Positions 25,228-33,825 of a stretch of DNA of 64,000 nucleotides are shown piece after piece; within the stretch, counting starts at the first letter, position 1; the number at the start of each line of letters is the position of its first letter. The DNA is from an uncultured Bacteroidales bacterium (lineage in GTDB: Bacteria; Bacteroidota; Bacteroidia; Bacteroidales; UBA932). Made by a program: the position numbers and the translations under genes. The DNA is taken from assembly GCA_947179325.1 (NCBI GenBank), contig CAMXAU010000006.1, positions 1 through 64,000 of the forward strand. The letters run 5' to 3'. The notes below the pieces were generated by a model. It saw only the letters and a program-made list of their open reading frames with translations. It ran no database searches and was not told the DNA's origin.

Positions 25228-27441
25228 ATGAAAACGGGACTAATAAAAACTACATTGCTGCATGCTGTTTCTGCAGCTATGATTCTAATGTCGCTGCATC
25301 AGGTGGATGCTGTTGCGGGTGGCAGGAAAAGACTTGCCGGTAAAAGTTCATCTCAACGTATCACATGTGCAGAATGTACACATGAAGTGACTTTGTCCAA
25401 TGGCAATATCTCTGTGACTGTTCTTGATGACGGGGCTTTGAAAAGCCTGAAGAATGTCAGGACGGGCCAGGAATACGCTTCCGGAGGTTATCTGTGGAGG
25501 ATGTATTATGATTCTCCGGTGCAGAATGAGATTGAAATTTCTGCAGATACGCAGAAACCCCAGGTCTCCATGTCCAATGACACTGTCTTTATCTGTTATC
25601 CTTCAATCATTGACAGGGACAGAGAGCTTTCTCTGTCGCTTACATTGCGCATCATCCTGGAGGAGGACAAGGTGCGGTTTGCCTCTTCTATCGAAAATAT
25701 GGAGGAGCATACTGTTGTCCGCGAGTTCCAGTATCCTCTTGTGAGGAATCTCAATCTTCCTGCTGACCATCAGCTTATAACTTCGCAGGTCGGAGGCAAG
25801 AAATATCCTGATCCGCGCAGGGCTATCATGGAGAACAGTAATCAGCGGCCTTACATGACGCCGGCACAGTTCTTCCGTCAGATGGATGTGAAGTATCCTA
25901 CCAAGGTTGCTATGAACTGCTTTATCCTGGCTGGCGACAGCTGTGGACTGTATTTCGGGAGCCATGACCCTCTTATTGAGGATACATGGCACGGGCTGCG
26001 CCTTTACAGGGCAGAAGACGGTGAGTTTTCGGAACTGGAATGTGGAATATATAAATATCCGCATTGTTTTGCTGGCGAGACATGGAGCTGCGAGGCGAAT
26101 GTCATCTCGCCATATACCGGGACATGGCATGTGGCCTCTGGCATATACCGTGAGTGGGCAGATATATGGTGGGACAAGCGCGAGGTCCCTTTGTGGATAA
26201 AGAGGATGAAAAGCTGGCAGAGGATAATATTCAAGCATCAGTATGGTGAATATCTTTTCCGCTATTCTGACCTGAACGGCAGGATAAAGGAGGCTGGACA
26301 TTCTGTAGGGTGCAATACGGTGATGGCATTCGGCTGGTGGAAGGAGGGCATGGATAATGCCTACCCGAATTATTCCCCGGATGACAGCCAGGGAGGTGAT
26401 GAAGGATGGGCTGATGCCATTGGACGCTTCAAGGAAGACGGGGACAAGCTTGTCATGTACTACAATGGCAAGCTGATAGATTTCGGAAGCGAATATTTCA
26501 GGAGCGGGGAAGGCCGCAGGGTCTGCTACCATGACAATTTCGGTGAAGTGCTGACATGCCATTATAGATTCACAGGCAAGGGAACATGGCTTGGGGAGTA
26601 TAATGCAAGGACATTCGGCATTGCGGATACAAGGGAAAAGTCATGGCTTGACATATTGGTCGCAGAGGCAGACAGGGCTATGAAATGCGGTGCAAATGCT
26701 GTCTTCTATGACCAGATGGGGTATTCGGAGGCGCAGAGCACAATATGGGATACGGAATCCAGGGAATATCCATACCCTTATCTCAGGGTGGCGTATGACA
26801 AGGCACAGGCGATGAAGCTTATACGTGACCATATCGCAGCTCTTGACCCGGACTTCGGTCTCGGCACAGAGCAGCTTACTGACTATGTTAACCAGTATAT
26901 TGATTTTGTGCATGTCGCTCCGGGCAATACAGGACCTTACCATTTCCAGGACCTCTACCGCTATACTTTCCCTGAGGTGATTTTCTCTGACCGTGAAATC
27001 CGTGATGACACAGATGTGGAGAGGCGTGTCAACCTGACTGTATTGATGGGGCTTCGGAATGACATAGAGATATACAGGTGCCGTGACCTCATTGACAAGA
27101 CTCCTGTGTATCAGGAATATCTTGCCAGGGTCAACGGAATCAAGGAACGCTATGGCAAGGAACTGCTTGAGGGACGTTATAATGATGTTCTTGGGTTCAG
27201 CCTTGGCAATGATAAGGTGCAGGCACGTTCGTTTGTTGCCGATGGCACAATGGCAATAGCGATGACCAATGACCTGCCGGACAGCCAGACCCTGGCTACT
27301 TCAGTTGAAGTCCCCGGGTATGAGTTTGTGGAGGCGTCTGTTACAGGCTCCGGATATGTGGGAGAAGGTGGAACCATGGTTGTCCTCGGACAGCATGACC
27401 TTGCTGTGCTTCTCTACAGGAAAGCAGGCGTGGCAGAATAG
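25228..27441 (+). CDS. DUF6259-type protein, predicted secreted glycoside hydrolase
   Basis: 737 residues from the chosen ATG, which starts a secretion signal (MKTGLIKTTLLHAVSAAMI); the longer frame begins inside the promoter. The N-terminal beta-sandwich (about 45-280, LSNGNISVTVLDDGALKSLKN) resembles the supersandwich domains of carbohydrate enzymes. A central TIM-barrel-like region follows (about 300-640). Candidate catalytic acids conserved in the paralogue are Asp495 (VFYDQMGY) and Glu548 (GLGTEQLTDY). A small C-terminal beta domain ends the protein. I recall the family as DUF6259, with no proven activity. It opens a three-gene operon with a sulfatase and a phosphoesterase. Confidence 0.75.
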   Translation: MKTGLIKTTLLHAVSAAMILMSLHQVDAVAGGRKRLAGKSSSQRITCAECTHEVTLSNGNISVTVLDDGALKSLKNVRTGQEYASGGYLWRMYYDSPVQNEIEISADTQKPQVSMSNDTVFICYPSIIDRDRELSLSLTLRIILEEDKVRFASSIENMEEHTVVREFQYPLVRNLNLPADHQLITSQVGGKKYPDPRRAIMENSNQRPYMTPAQFFRQMDVKYPTKVAMNCFILAGDSCGLYFGSHDPLIEDTWHGLRLYRAEDGEFSELECGIYKYPHCFAGETWSCEANVISPYTGTWHVASGIYREWADIWWDKREVPLWIKRMKSWQRIIFKHQYGEYLFRYSDLNGRIKEAGHSVGCNTVMAFGWWKEGMDNAYPNYSPDDSQGGDEGWADAIGRFKEDGDKLVMYYNGKLIDFGSEYFRSGEGRRVCYHDNFGEVLTCHYRFTGKGTWLGEYNARTFGIADTREKSWLDILVAEADRAMKCGANAVFYDQMGYSEAQSTIWDTESREYPYPYLRVAYDKAQAMKLIRDHIAALDPDFGLGTEQLTDYVNQYIDFVHVAPGNTGPYHFQDLYRYTFPEVIFSDREIRDDTDVERRVNLTVLMGLRNDIEIYRCRDLIDKTPVYQEYLARVNGIKERYGKELLEGRYNDVLGFSLGNDKVQARSFVADGTMAIAMTNDLPDSQTLATSVEVPGYEFVEASVTGSGYVGEGGTMVVLGQHDLAVLLYRKAGVAE

Positions 27442-27480
27442 GGATGAATGCAGTAGACATAAACTATAAACCAATATCTT

Positions 27481-28866
27481 ATGGACAAAAAATTGTTGAA
27501 ACTACCATTGTGCCTTGGAACAGCTGCCGCGGCGCTTGCCGGATGCGGTGCACCGGAGCAAAGGCCTAACATTGTGTTTTTCCTTGTCGATGACCTTGGG
27601 GCAGAGGCGTTCGGGTGCTATGGCGGTGCCGAATATGAGACACCGAATGTGGACAGGCTTGCCTCTGAGGGCATAATGTACACAAATGCAAATTCGCAGC
27701 CCCTCAGTTCGCCTTCGCGTGTGCAGGCCATGACCGGGCTTTACAATGACCGTAACTACTGCGCGTTCGGATATATAAATGATGACGAGACAACTTTCGC
27801 GCATTGTCTCCGCGATGCAGGATACAGCACGGCCATGGTCGGGAAATGGCAGCTCGGATGTGACCGCCATATTGCCCACAGGCTTGGATTTGATGAGACT
27901 TTCCTTGCCCAGGTAAGGCTGTACAGGGAGACGCGTGGCCCGGAGCAGACAGACCGTTATGCAAACAGCATGTGGGATAACAACGGAAGGCATTATGAAT
28001 ATGCCCAATATGGTCCGGATGCCATGGAGGAATATGCTTTCGACTACATAGACAGAAATGCTGGGTCTGGAAAGCCTTTTATGCTGTATTATACTGAGAC
28101 ATTGGTACATACACCTCATGTGGCCACTCCGGATTCGGATGACTGGGATATCCTCTATGGAAGCCGGTTCACGGCTGCCCAGGATACAAGCTATTTCCGT
28201 GATATGGTGAAATATATGGACAAGCAGGTAGGGAATATGGTGCAGCATCTGAAGGACAGGGGGATATGGGAGAATACCATTTTCATATTCGCTGCCGATA
28301 ACGGTACTTCCACAAGAATTGTGTCAAGGCAGAAGGACGGAAGCCGTATCCGTGGCGGCAAGGGTGAGGCGAACTATTATGCCACGCATGTGCCTTATAT
28401 AATTACATGGGGCAGCAAGGTGACACCTCGCCAGATTGACCACCTTGTTGATTTCACAGACTTTATGCCGACGATGATTGAGGCGGCCGGAGGCAGGATA
28501 CCAGATGGGCTTGATGGTGTCAGCCTTTATCCGGAGCTGAAGGGAGGTCTTGTTGAAAAAGACATGGTGCTCATCCATTTCAATCCTCTGTGGCCTACGA
28601 CACCGTCTCCTAAGGCTTCTCGCTATGCCATGAATGATGAATATGCATATTTCTGGGACGGACGTATCTACCGCTACCGCGAGGACCCGGCTTTCACGTC
28701 CCCTGTGATGTACGATGAGGCTTCAGATGAAATCAGGGATGCCGTAGCTGCCCTGAAGGCAAGGGTTGATGAATACAAGGATTTCTATCCAGACTGCCCT
28801 GGAGCACCTCGCAGAGGTAACTATGGGACATTCTATGACTGGGCACCTCCGCAGAATCCGTTCTAA
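27481..28866 (+). CDS. Sulfatase, serine-type, lipoprotein
   Basis: 461-residue sulfatase with a lipoprotein signal (AALAGCG, Cys22). N-terminal metal ligands lie in FFLVDDLGAEAFGCYG (Asp37-Asp38). The activation motif is SSPSRVQAMTG, so Ser76 would become formylglycine. Serine-type sulfatases depend on the radical-SAM enzyme anSME, which is not in this window. The second metal site is AADNGTS near 275. It should remove sulfate esters from the PUL2 glycan in the periplasm or at the surface. It lies 39 bp after the DUF6259 gene. Confidence 0.92.
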   Translation: MDKKLLKLPLCLGTAAAALAGCGAPEQRPNIVFFLVDDLGAEAFGCYGGAEYETPNVDRLASEGIMYTNANSQPLSSPSRVQAMTGLYNDRNYCAFGYINDDETTFAHCLRDAGYSTAMVGKWQLGCDRHIAHRLGFDETFLAQVRLYRETRGPEQTDRYANSMWDNNGRHYEYAQYGPDAMEEYAFDYIDRNAGSGKPFMLYYTETLVHTPHVATPDSDDWDILYGSRFTAAQDTSYFRDMVKYMDKQVGNMVQHLKDRGIWENTIFIFAADNGTSTRIVSRQKDGSRIRGGKGEANYYATHVPYIITWGSKVTPRQIDHLVDFTDFMPTMIEAAGGRIPDGLDGVSLYPELKGGLVEKDMVLIHFNPLWPTTPSPKASRYAMNDEYAYFWDGRIYRYREDPAFTSPVMYDEASDEIRDAVAALKARVDEYKDFYPDCPGAPRRGNYGTFYDWAPPQNPF

Positions 28867-28956
28867 GCCCACGTATAGTCATGTTTGTCTTTACAGGGCC
28901 GGTTTCAGGAGAAGGGCATGGCTCTCTATAGTGTAACAATTATAAATCAATATAGT

Positions 28957-30339
28957 ATGAAAAAGTTTATTGCAATGGCATTGCTGCTTGTCGTGTGCAG
29001 CTATGCACATGCGCGCAAGGTGGGCGGTACCGTGGCATGCGGGAAGCAGAAGCTTTCCGGAGTAATGGTCAGTGACGGATATGGATTTGCCACGACTGAC
29101 AGGTACGGCCGATGGTCGCTTGAGGTCTCTGATGATGCAAGGTTTGTGTTTGTCATTACTCCAGGGGGATATACAGCGGACTATTCTACAGGTACACCCA
29201 TGTTCTGGCAGCCGTTGACTGATGCGTCAAGATATACTTTTGACCTTATCCGCACAAAGGACACAGGGGACTACACCCTGTTTGCAATCGCGGACCCGCA
29301 GTGCCGTACAGAGGGGCATTTCGGGCAGTTCAGTGCAGAGCCTCTCCAGGACATCAAAGAGCAGGCTGCAAGATATATGGAGGAAGGCAATGTGTTCGGG
29401 CTTCTTCTCGGTGATATCGCGTGGGATACGGGAGAGGTCATAAATCCTCTCTACAAGGCGGCGATGCCGGAGGTCGGCATCCCGGTGTACCCGGTGGTCG
29501 GAAACCATGATTTCGACAAGGAGAACAGGCTTCAGTTCAATTACGAAAAGGATTTCGGCCCTCTCAATTATGCTTTCTGGGCAGGTAATGACCTTGTGGT
29601 GGTGCTGAGGAACATTTTCTTCAACAGGAAAAAGCTCTCTGTGGAGTATTCCGATGTCGAGCTTGACTGGCTGCGGGGCCTGCTGCAGCGTATTCCTGAG
29701 GATACCCATATCTATGTCGCCCAGCATGCCCCTACGTGGAGGCTGTATTCTAAATCATGGATCGGCAGGGGAGAGGAGTTCCTTGACATACTTTCCGGGC
29801 GGAACGTAGACATCCTGAGCGGACATACACATATACAGAACAATTTCCGCTATTCCGAAACTGTATATGAGCACAATATTGCAGCAATCTGCGGTTCGTG
29901 GTGGACAGTAGACTGGTGCGGTGATGCGACCCCGAGGGGATATGAGATATTCCGCAGGAGAGGGGAGAGCCTGGAGTGGCATTACCATCCTGTGGACTAT
30001 GATGATGACTTCCAGTTCGAGGTCATTCTTCCAGGGCACAGTATCCTCAATCCAGGAATGCTGATTGTAAATGCATGGGACTGCGATGACGCCTGGACCT
30101 TCGAGTGGAGCGAAAACGGGAAGCCTATGGGTGAGATGCAGCAGGTGCAGGATGTCTCTATGACCTATGTGGACAAGATCAATGCAGCCCTCAGGGATGT
30201 CAATATACGTCCGTACCAGCGTCCCAAGAAGAATGTGCACTACTATGGCTGTACACCTTCGGGCAAGGCCAGGAAGGTTTCAGTGACAGTTAGGACACGT
30301 TTCGGGAAAGAGTACACTAAAGAGTTTGTGCTTGAGTAG
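28957..30339 (+). CDS. Secreted calcineurin-like phosphoesterase with N- and C-terminal beta domains
   Basis: 460 residues. The chosen ATG starts the signal peptide MKKFIAMALLLVVCSYAHA. An N-terminal beta-sandwich (about 22-105) precedes the metallophosphatase core (about 107-320), whose metal-binding motifs are all present: ADPQ, LLGDIAWD, VGNHDFD, AQHAP and SGHTH. A C-terminal domain completes the MetallophosN-core-MetallophosC plan seen in secreted Bacteroidota phosphoesterases. It could remove phosphate or cleave a phosphodiester in the PUL2 substrate. It is the third gene of its operon and is followed by a strong terminator. Confidence 0.88.
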   Translation: MKKFIAMALLLVVCSYAHARKVGGTVACGKQKLSGVMVSDGYGFATTDRYGRWSLEVSDDARFVFVITPGGYTADYSTGTPMFWQPLTDASRYTFDLIRTKDTGDYTLFAIADPQCRTEGHFGQFSAEPLQDIKEQAARYMEEGNVFGLLLGDIAWDTGEVINPLYKAAMPEVGIPVYPVVGNHDFDKENRLQFNYEKDFGPLNYAFWAGNDLVVVLRNIFFNRKKLSVEYSDVELDWLRGLLQRIPEDTHIYVAQHAPTWRLYSKSWIGRGEEFLDILSGRNVDILSGHTHIQNNFRYSETVYEHNIAAICGSWWTVDWCGDATPRGYEIFRRRGESLEWHYHPVDYDDDFQFEVILPGHSILNPGMLIVNAWDCDDAWTFEWSENGKPMGEMQQVQDVSMTYVDKINAALRDVNIRPYQRPKKNVHYYGCTPSGKARKVSVTVRTRFGKEYTKEFVLE

Positions 30340-30357
30340 CAGAAAGCCATCAATGCA

Positions 30358-30395
30358 AAAAGATGCCGACTAACACTTATTAGTCGGCATCTTTT
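30358..30395. terminator. Bidirectional terminator between phosphoesterase and gntR
   Basis: A perfect 12-bp stem GATGCCGACTAA/TTAGTCGGCATC with a 6-nt loop is flanked by AAAA and TTTT. It serves both the rightward phosphoesterase operon and the leftward gntR gene, which converge here. Confidence 0.9.
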
Positions 30396-30426
30396 ATATT
30401 ATGTTAGTCTACAGCTTGCCGGTTTG

Positions 30427-31455
30427 TCAGAATGTAGACCGCACCGTCAGCCGGAAGTCGCATTTGACTTTAGACAGCTTGTTCTCTATTATCATCTTGG
30501 CGACGAGCGCGCCCATCTGGTCGAAGTCGGTTGACAGTGTAGTCAGTCCTCCGAGTACTATCTCATGTATGGGGCTTTCATTGTATGATATGACACCGAT
30601 GTCACTGCCTATCGACAGATCCTTTTCACTTGAGATGTGTGCAAGGTCGATGAGAGAGGACTCAAGCTGGCTGTTGAGGAGTATGTACAGTTCATTCTTG
30701 CGTGTTATCTCAGCAGTGATGCCTGTATGGAATTCTACATCAATGTCAAAGTTTGTGCAGAATTTCATTATTGCCTGCTGTATCTGCTCCTGGTACAGGC
30801 TGGAGGGCAGCGAGATGACATTTACCTTGCTGTATTTCCTCACGCGGTCAATGTTCTCGGCGAGGCAGTCGTATGAATCCATGCTGAAATCCTGGTACAC
30901 AGCCCCGTAGTTGCCCTTTATCTCCGGCATCCAGTGGTCTACCATTATGAATTTCCTGTTTGGAATCCTGTGCAGCAGCCTGCATGCCTTTTTCTGTGTC
31001 ACCGGATCAAGAGGGAAATGCGGGGATACCACATAATAGTCGTACATGTCAAGGCTCTCGTCAAGGTAATATTCCAGCAGGTCCACAGACTGGTTGTGCA
31101 GCCTGATTGTAAGTTCCGCCCTGTCTCCGATCTCAGCAAGCATCCTGTTGAATGTAATCTGCTTGTAGGAGCTGAGCTTGTCGAACAGCACGAGGACTTT
31201 CAGCTTATGCCTGTCGTTCCCGGACATGATATAGAAGCCTTTTCCCTGCCTGGCCTCAAGCAGCCCCTTATCCCTCAGGATTGTGTATGCCTTTTTGACT
31301 GTTTCTTTCGATATGCCTGCACTATCAGCCAGTTCATTCATTGACGGAAGCAGCTCTCCATTCTCCGCCTTACCAGACCGGATTGCCCTTTCAACTTGAT
31401 TTACAAGCTGTTTGTATATTGGAGTCCTGCTTTCCGAGTTTATTTGCAGCTTCAT
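30427..31455 (-). CDS. GntR-family transcriptional regulator with LacI/PBP-like sensor domain
   Basis: 342 residues. The N-terminal winged helix (about 8-72, IYKQLVNQVERAIRSGKAENGELLPSMNEL and SKETVKKAYTILRDKGLLEARQGKGFYI) is GntR-type. The remainder (about 75-342) matches a periplasmic-binding-protein fold as in AraR/LacI sensors, with late elements such as SIGSDIGVISYNESPIHEI and STDFDQMGALVAKMI. This domain pair typically senses a sugar or sugar phosphate and represses a catabolic operon. It sits between the two DUF6259 operons and is read away from the second. Candidate operators are found in both promoters and upstream of its own start. Confidence 0.93.
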   Translation of the reverse strand: MKLQINSESRTPIYKQLVNQVERAIRSGKAENGELLPSMNELADSAGISKETVKKAYTILRDKGLLEARQGKGFYIMSGNDRHKLKVLVLFDKLSSYKQITFNRMLAEIGDRAELTIRLHNQSVDLLEYYLDESLDMYDYYVVSPHFPLDPVTQKKACRLLHRIPNRKFIMVDHWMPEIKGNYGAVYQDFSMDSYDCLAENIDRVRKYSKVNVISLPSSLYQEQIQQAIMKFCTNFDIDVEFHTGITAEITRKNELYILLNSQLESSLIDLAHISSEKDLSIGSDIGVISYNESPIHEIVLGGLTTLSTDFDQMGALVAKMIIENKLSKVKCDFRLTVRSTF

Positions 31456-31474
31456 GTCCTGTAAAAATTATATT

Positions 31475-31522
31475 ACCACACTATACAATATCACGGTTTA
31501 TCTGTTCCCAGTCACAAAATTA
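31475..31522 (-). promoter_or_regulatory. gntR promoter with candidate autoregulatory operator
   Basis: On the minus strand, TAATTTTG (31515-31522) fits the -7 element. About 25-30 bp downstream, ACCACACTATACAA (31475-31488 on the plus strand) resembles the blocks in the two DUF6259 promoters and contains a GTATA-type GntR core. Self-repression is inferred. Confidence 0.5.
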
Positions 31523-31612
31523 TATATTTTTTGCAATGAAATTATGCAGCAATGGAATTAATATATAAAAATGTTGATGCTTCACCCTCCATCCCGTCTA
31601 TGAATAGAATTT

Positions 31613-31688
31613 TTTGCTTGGTTAAAAAATAATACATATATTTGCATCACACCACAGTATACCACAGTTGAAGGATGATATACCACAG
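31613..31688 (+). promoter_or_regulatory. PUL2 promoter 2 with triple ACCACAG operator
   Basis: TTTG at 31613-31616, 20 bp and TATATTTG at 31637-31644 form the promoter. ACCACAG occurs at 31651-31657, 31661-31667 and 31682-31688. The first two copies enclose a GTATAC palindrome. The third lies just before the likely start codon. Confidence 0.6.
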
Positions 31689-31695
31689 TAATGCT

Positions 31696-33800
31696 ATGAT
31701 ACGTAAATTAAACATGATCTTTTGGGCAGTTTTTCTGTCGTCTGCGCTGGCATACTCCCAGCCTTGTACCCTGAGCAATGGGAATATTTCCGTCTCTATA
31801 GCCAGCGACGGCTCCCTTGCAAGTCTCAAAAACCTGAAGACCGGGCATGACTATGCTTCCGGAGATTATCTCTGGAGACTCTACTATGATTCACCGGAGA
31901 GGAAGGAAATCCAGATTACCGGCGGAGAGCAGCGCCCGGAGGTGACCATGCAGGACGGGACAATTGTCATAAGGTATGACAGGCTTGTCTCTGGAGGGCG
32001 GAGCATTGACATGCAGGTCTGCCTGACCGTGAGCCTTGAAGATGACAAGGTGCGCTTCGGGTCTGCTCTGTCGAACAATGAAGACAATACGGTGATACGG
32101 GAACTGCAATATCCGCTGGTCAGGGGCATAGACTGCCCCAAGGACCATGGACTGTATACTTCCGAGGCTGGCGGGAAACTTTATCCGGATCCTGTGGGCA
32201 TCGTCATGAAGACCGGAAATGCCGCCCCGTACAAGACCCCGGCCCAGTATTTCCGCCAGATGGACGTGAAGTACGGGGCAAAGGTGTCGCTCAACTGTTT
32301 CGGGCTTTTCGGTGACAGGCAGGGCCTTTATTTCGGAAGCCATGACACTTCTTTCCAGGACACCTGGCACGGAATAAGGGTATACAGGGACGACAACAGG
32401 GAATTCAGCATACTTGAGCTTGGATTCTATAAATATCCTCACTGCTTCTGCGGTGAGACATGGGAATGCAATGCGAATGTGGTGGCTCCTTATACGGGTA
32501 CATGGCATGCTGCTTCAGGGATCTACCGCAGATGGGTAGACACATGGTGGGACCACCGCGGCGCGCCACAGTGGGTCCGTGAGATGAAGAGCTGGCAGAG
32601 AATCATTTTCAAGCACCAGTACGGTGAGTATCTGTTCAAGTATGCCGACCTTAACGGGCGCATCAAGGACGTTGACAGAAGCGTGGGCTGCAATGCTGTG
32701 TTCATGTTCGGATGGTGGGAGGAAGGCATGGACCACGGTAACCCGGACTATTCTCCGGACATGAGCCAGGGAGGAGACCAGGTGCTTAGGGCCGCAATTG
32801 AAGAATATCAGATGGGGGGGGTAAATTACTACTCTACTATAACGGAAAGCTGATTGACCGCGAGAGCCGTTTCTGGCTCAGCGGCATGGGCGACAAGGTC
32901 TGCCGCCATGACAATACCGGATCTGAAATAAACGAGCATTACCGTTTTACCGGCATGGGCACGTGGCTCGGGGAATATGACTCCAGGACATTCGCCGTTG
33001 CCGGAATGATGAACCCGGTGTGGAACGAAAAACTTTTTGAACTTCAGGACAGGGCATATGGCCTTGGAGCAGCAAGCGTCTTCTTTGACCAGCTCGGCTA
33101 TGTCGAAAAGCAGAGCACCGACTGGACATTCAGGCAGGGATGGCCTGTACCTGACATCTATGGAATATACAAGAGGGGCTGTGTCCTGAGGCTCCTCAGG
33201 GAACGCTATGCAGAGAAAGACCCTGAGTTTGCTCTCGGGGCAGAAGGGCTTGTCGACTATCTGTGCCAGTACTGCGACTATATCCACAATTATCCGGAGA
33301 ACTATACTCCGGAGCGTTTCCTCAGATTTTTCAAATATACTTTCCCGGAAATCGTGTTCAGTGACCGTGGCATGCGTGATGACCTTGACGTGCCGCGCAG
33401 GGTGAACTGGACTCTTCTGGACGGACAGGTGAACGACATCGAGATCTACAGATGCCGTGACCTCATAGACGATACACCTGTATATCAGGCATATCTTGCG
33501 CAGATGAACCAGATCAGGGACCGCTATATGGATGAACTTGTGCTTGGCTGCTATAATGACACCGTCGGAATCGAGGTGTCCTCCAAATCACTTGAGGCCC
33601 GTTCTTTCAAGGGCGTGAATACAATAGCCGTTGTGGTGGCCAACCAGTCGTCGCCGGAGATCGTGCGCAGCAATGTGAGCGTGCCCGGTTATGAATATGT
33701 GGAAAGCTCTGTGCTTGGAGGTGCGCAGGTCAGCCGCTCGGGCAAGAGCGTCAAACTCGGCCAGTATGACCTTGCGGTCCTTCTTTTCAGGAAGAAATAA
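31696..33800 (+). pseudogene. DUF6259-type protein, frameshifted at a G8 tract
   Basis: This paralogue of the 25228 gene is split into two frames. The first runs from 31696 to a stop at 32853 and carries a signal peptide, the N-terminal beta domain and the start of the barrel. The second continues to 33800 with the rest (FFDQLGY, LGAEGLVDYLCQY, beta domain). The break coincides with eight G residues at 32814-32821. Adding one G restores an alignment of equal length to the paralogue (MGGGKLLLYYNGK against EDGDKLVMYYNGK). It could be a sequencing error, a true mutation or a phase-variable slippage site. Intact length would be about 701 residues. It is the first gene of the main PUL2 operon. Confidence 0.85.
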
Positions 33801-33825
33801 TACTAACTAATACCAATGATATGCT

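Noticed and set aside
25603..26562. 319-codon minus-strand frame opposite the first DUF6259 gene
   Set aside because: It is antisense to a better supported gene with a signal peptide, promoter and paralogue.
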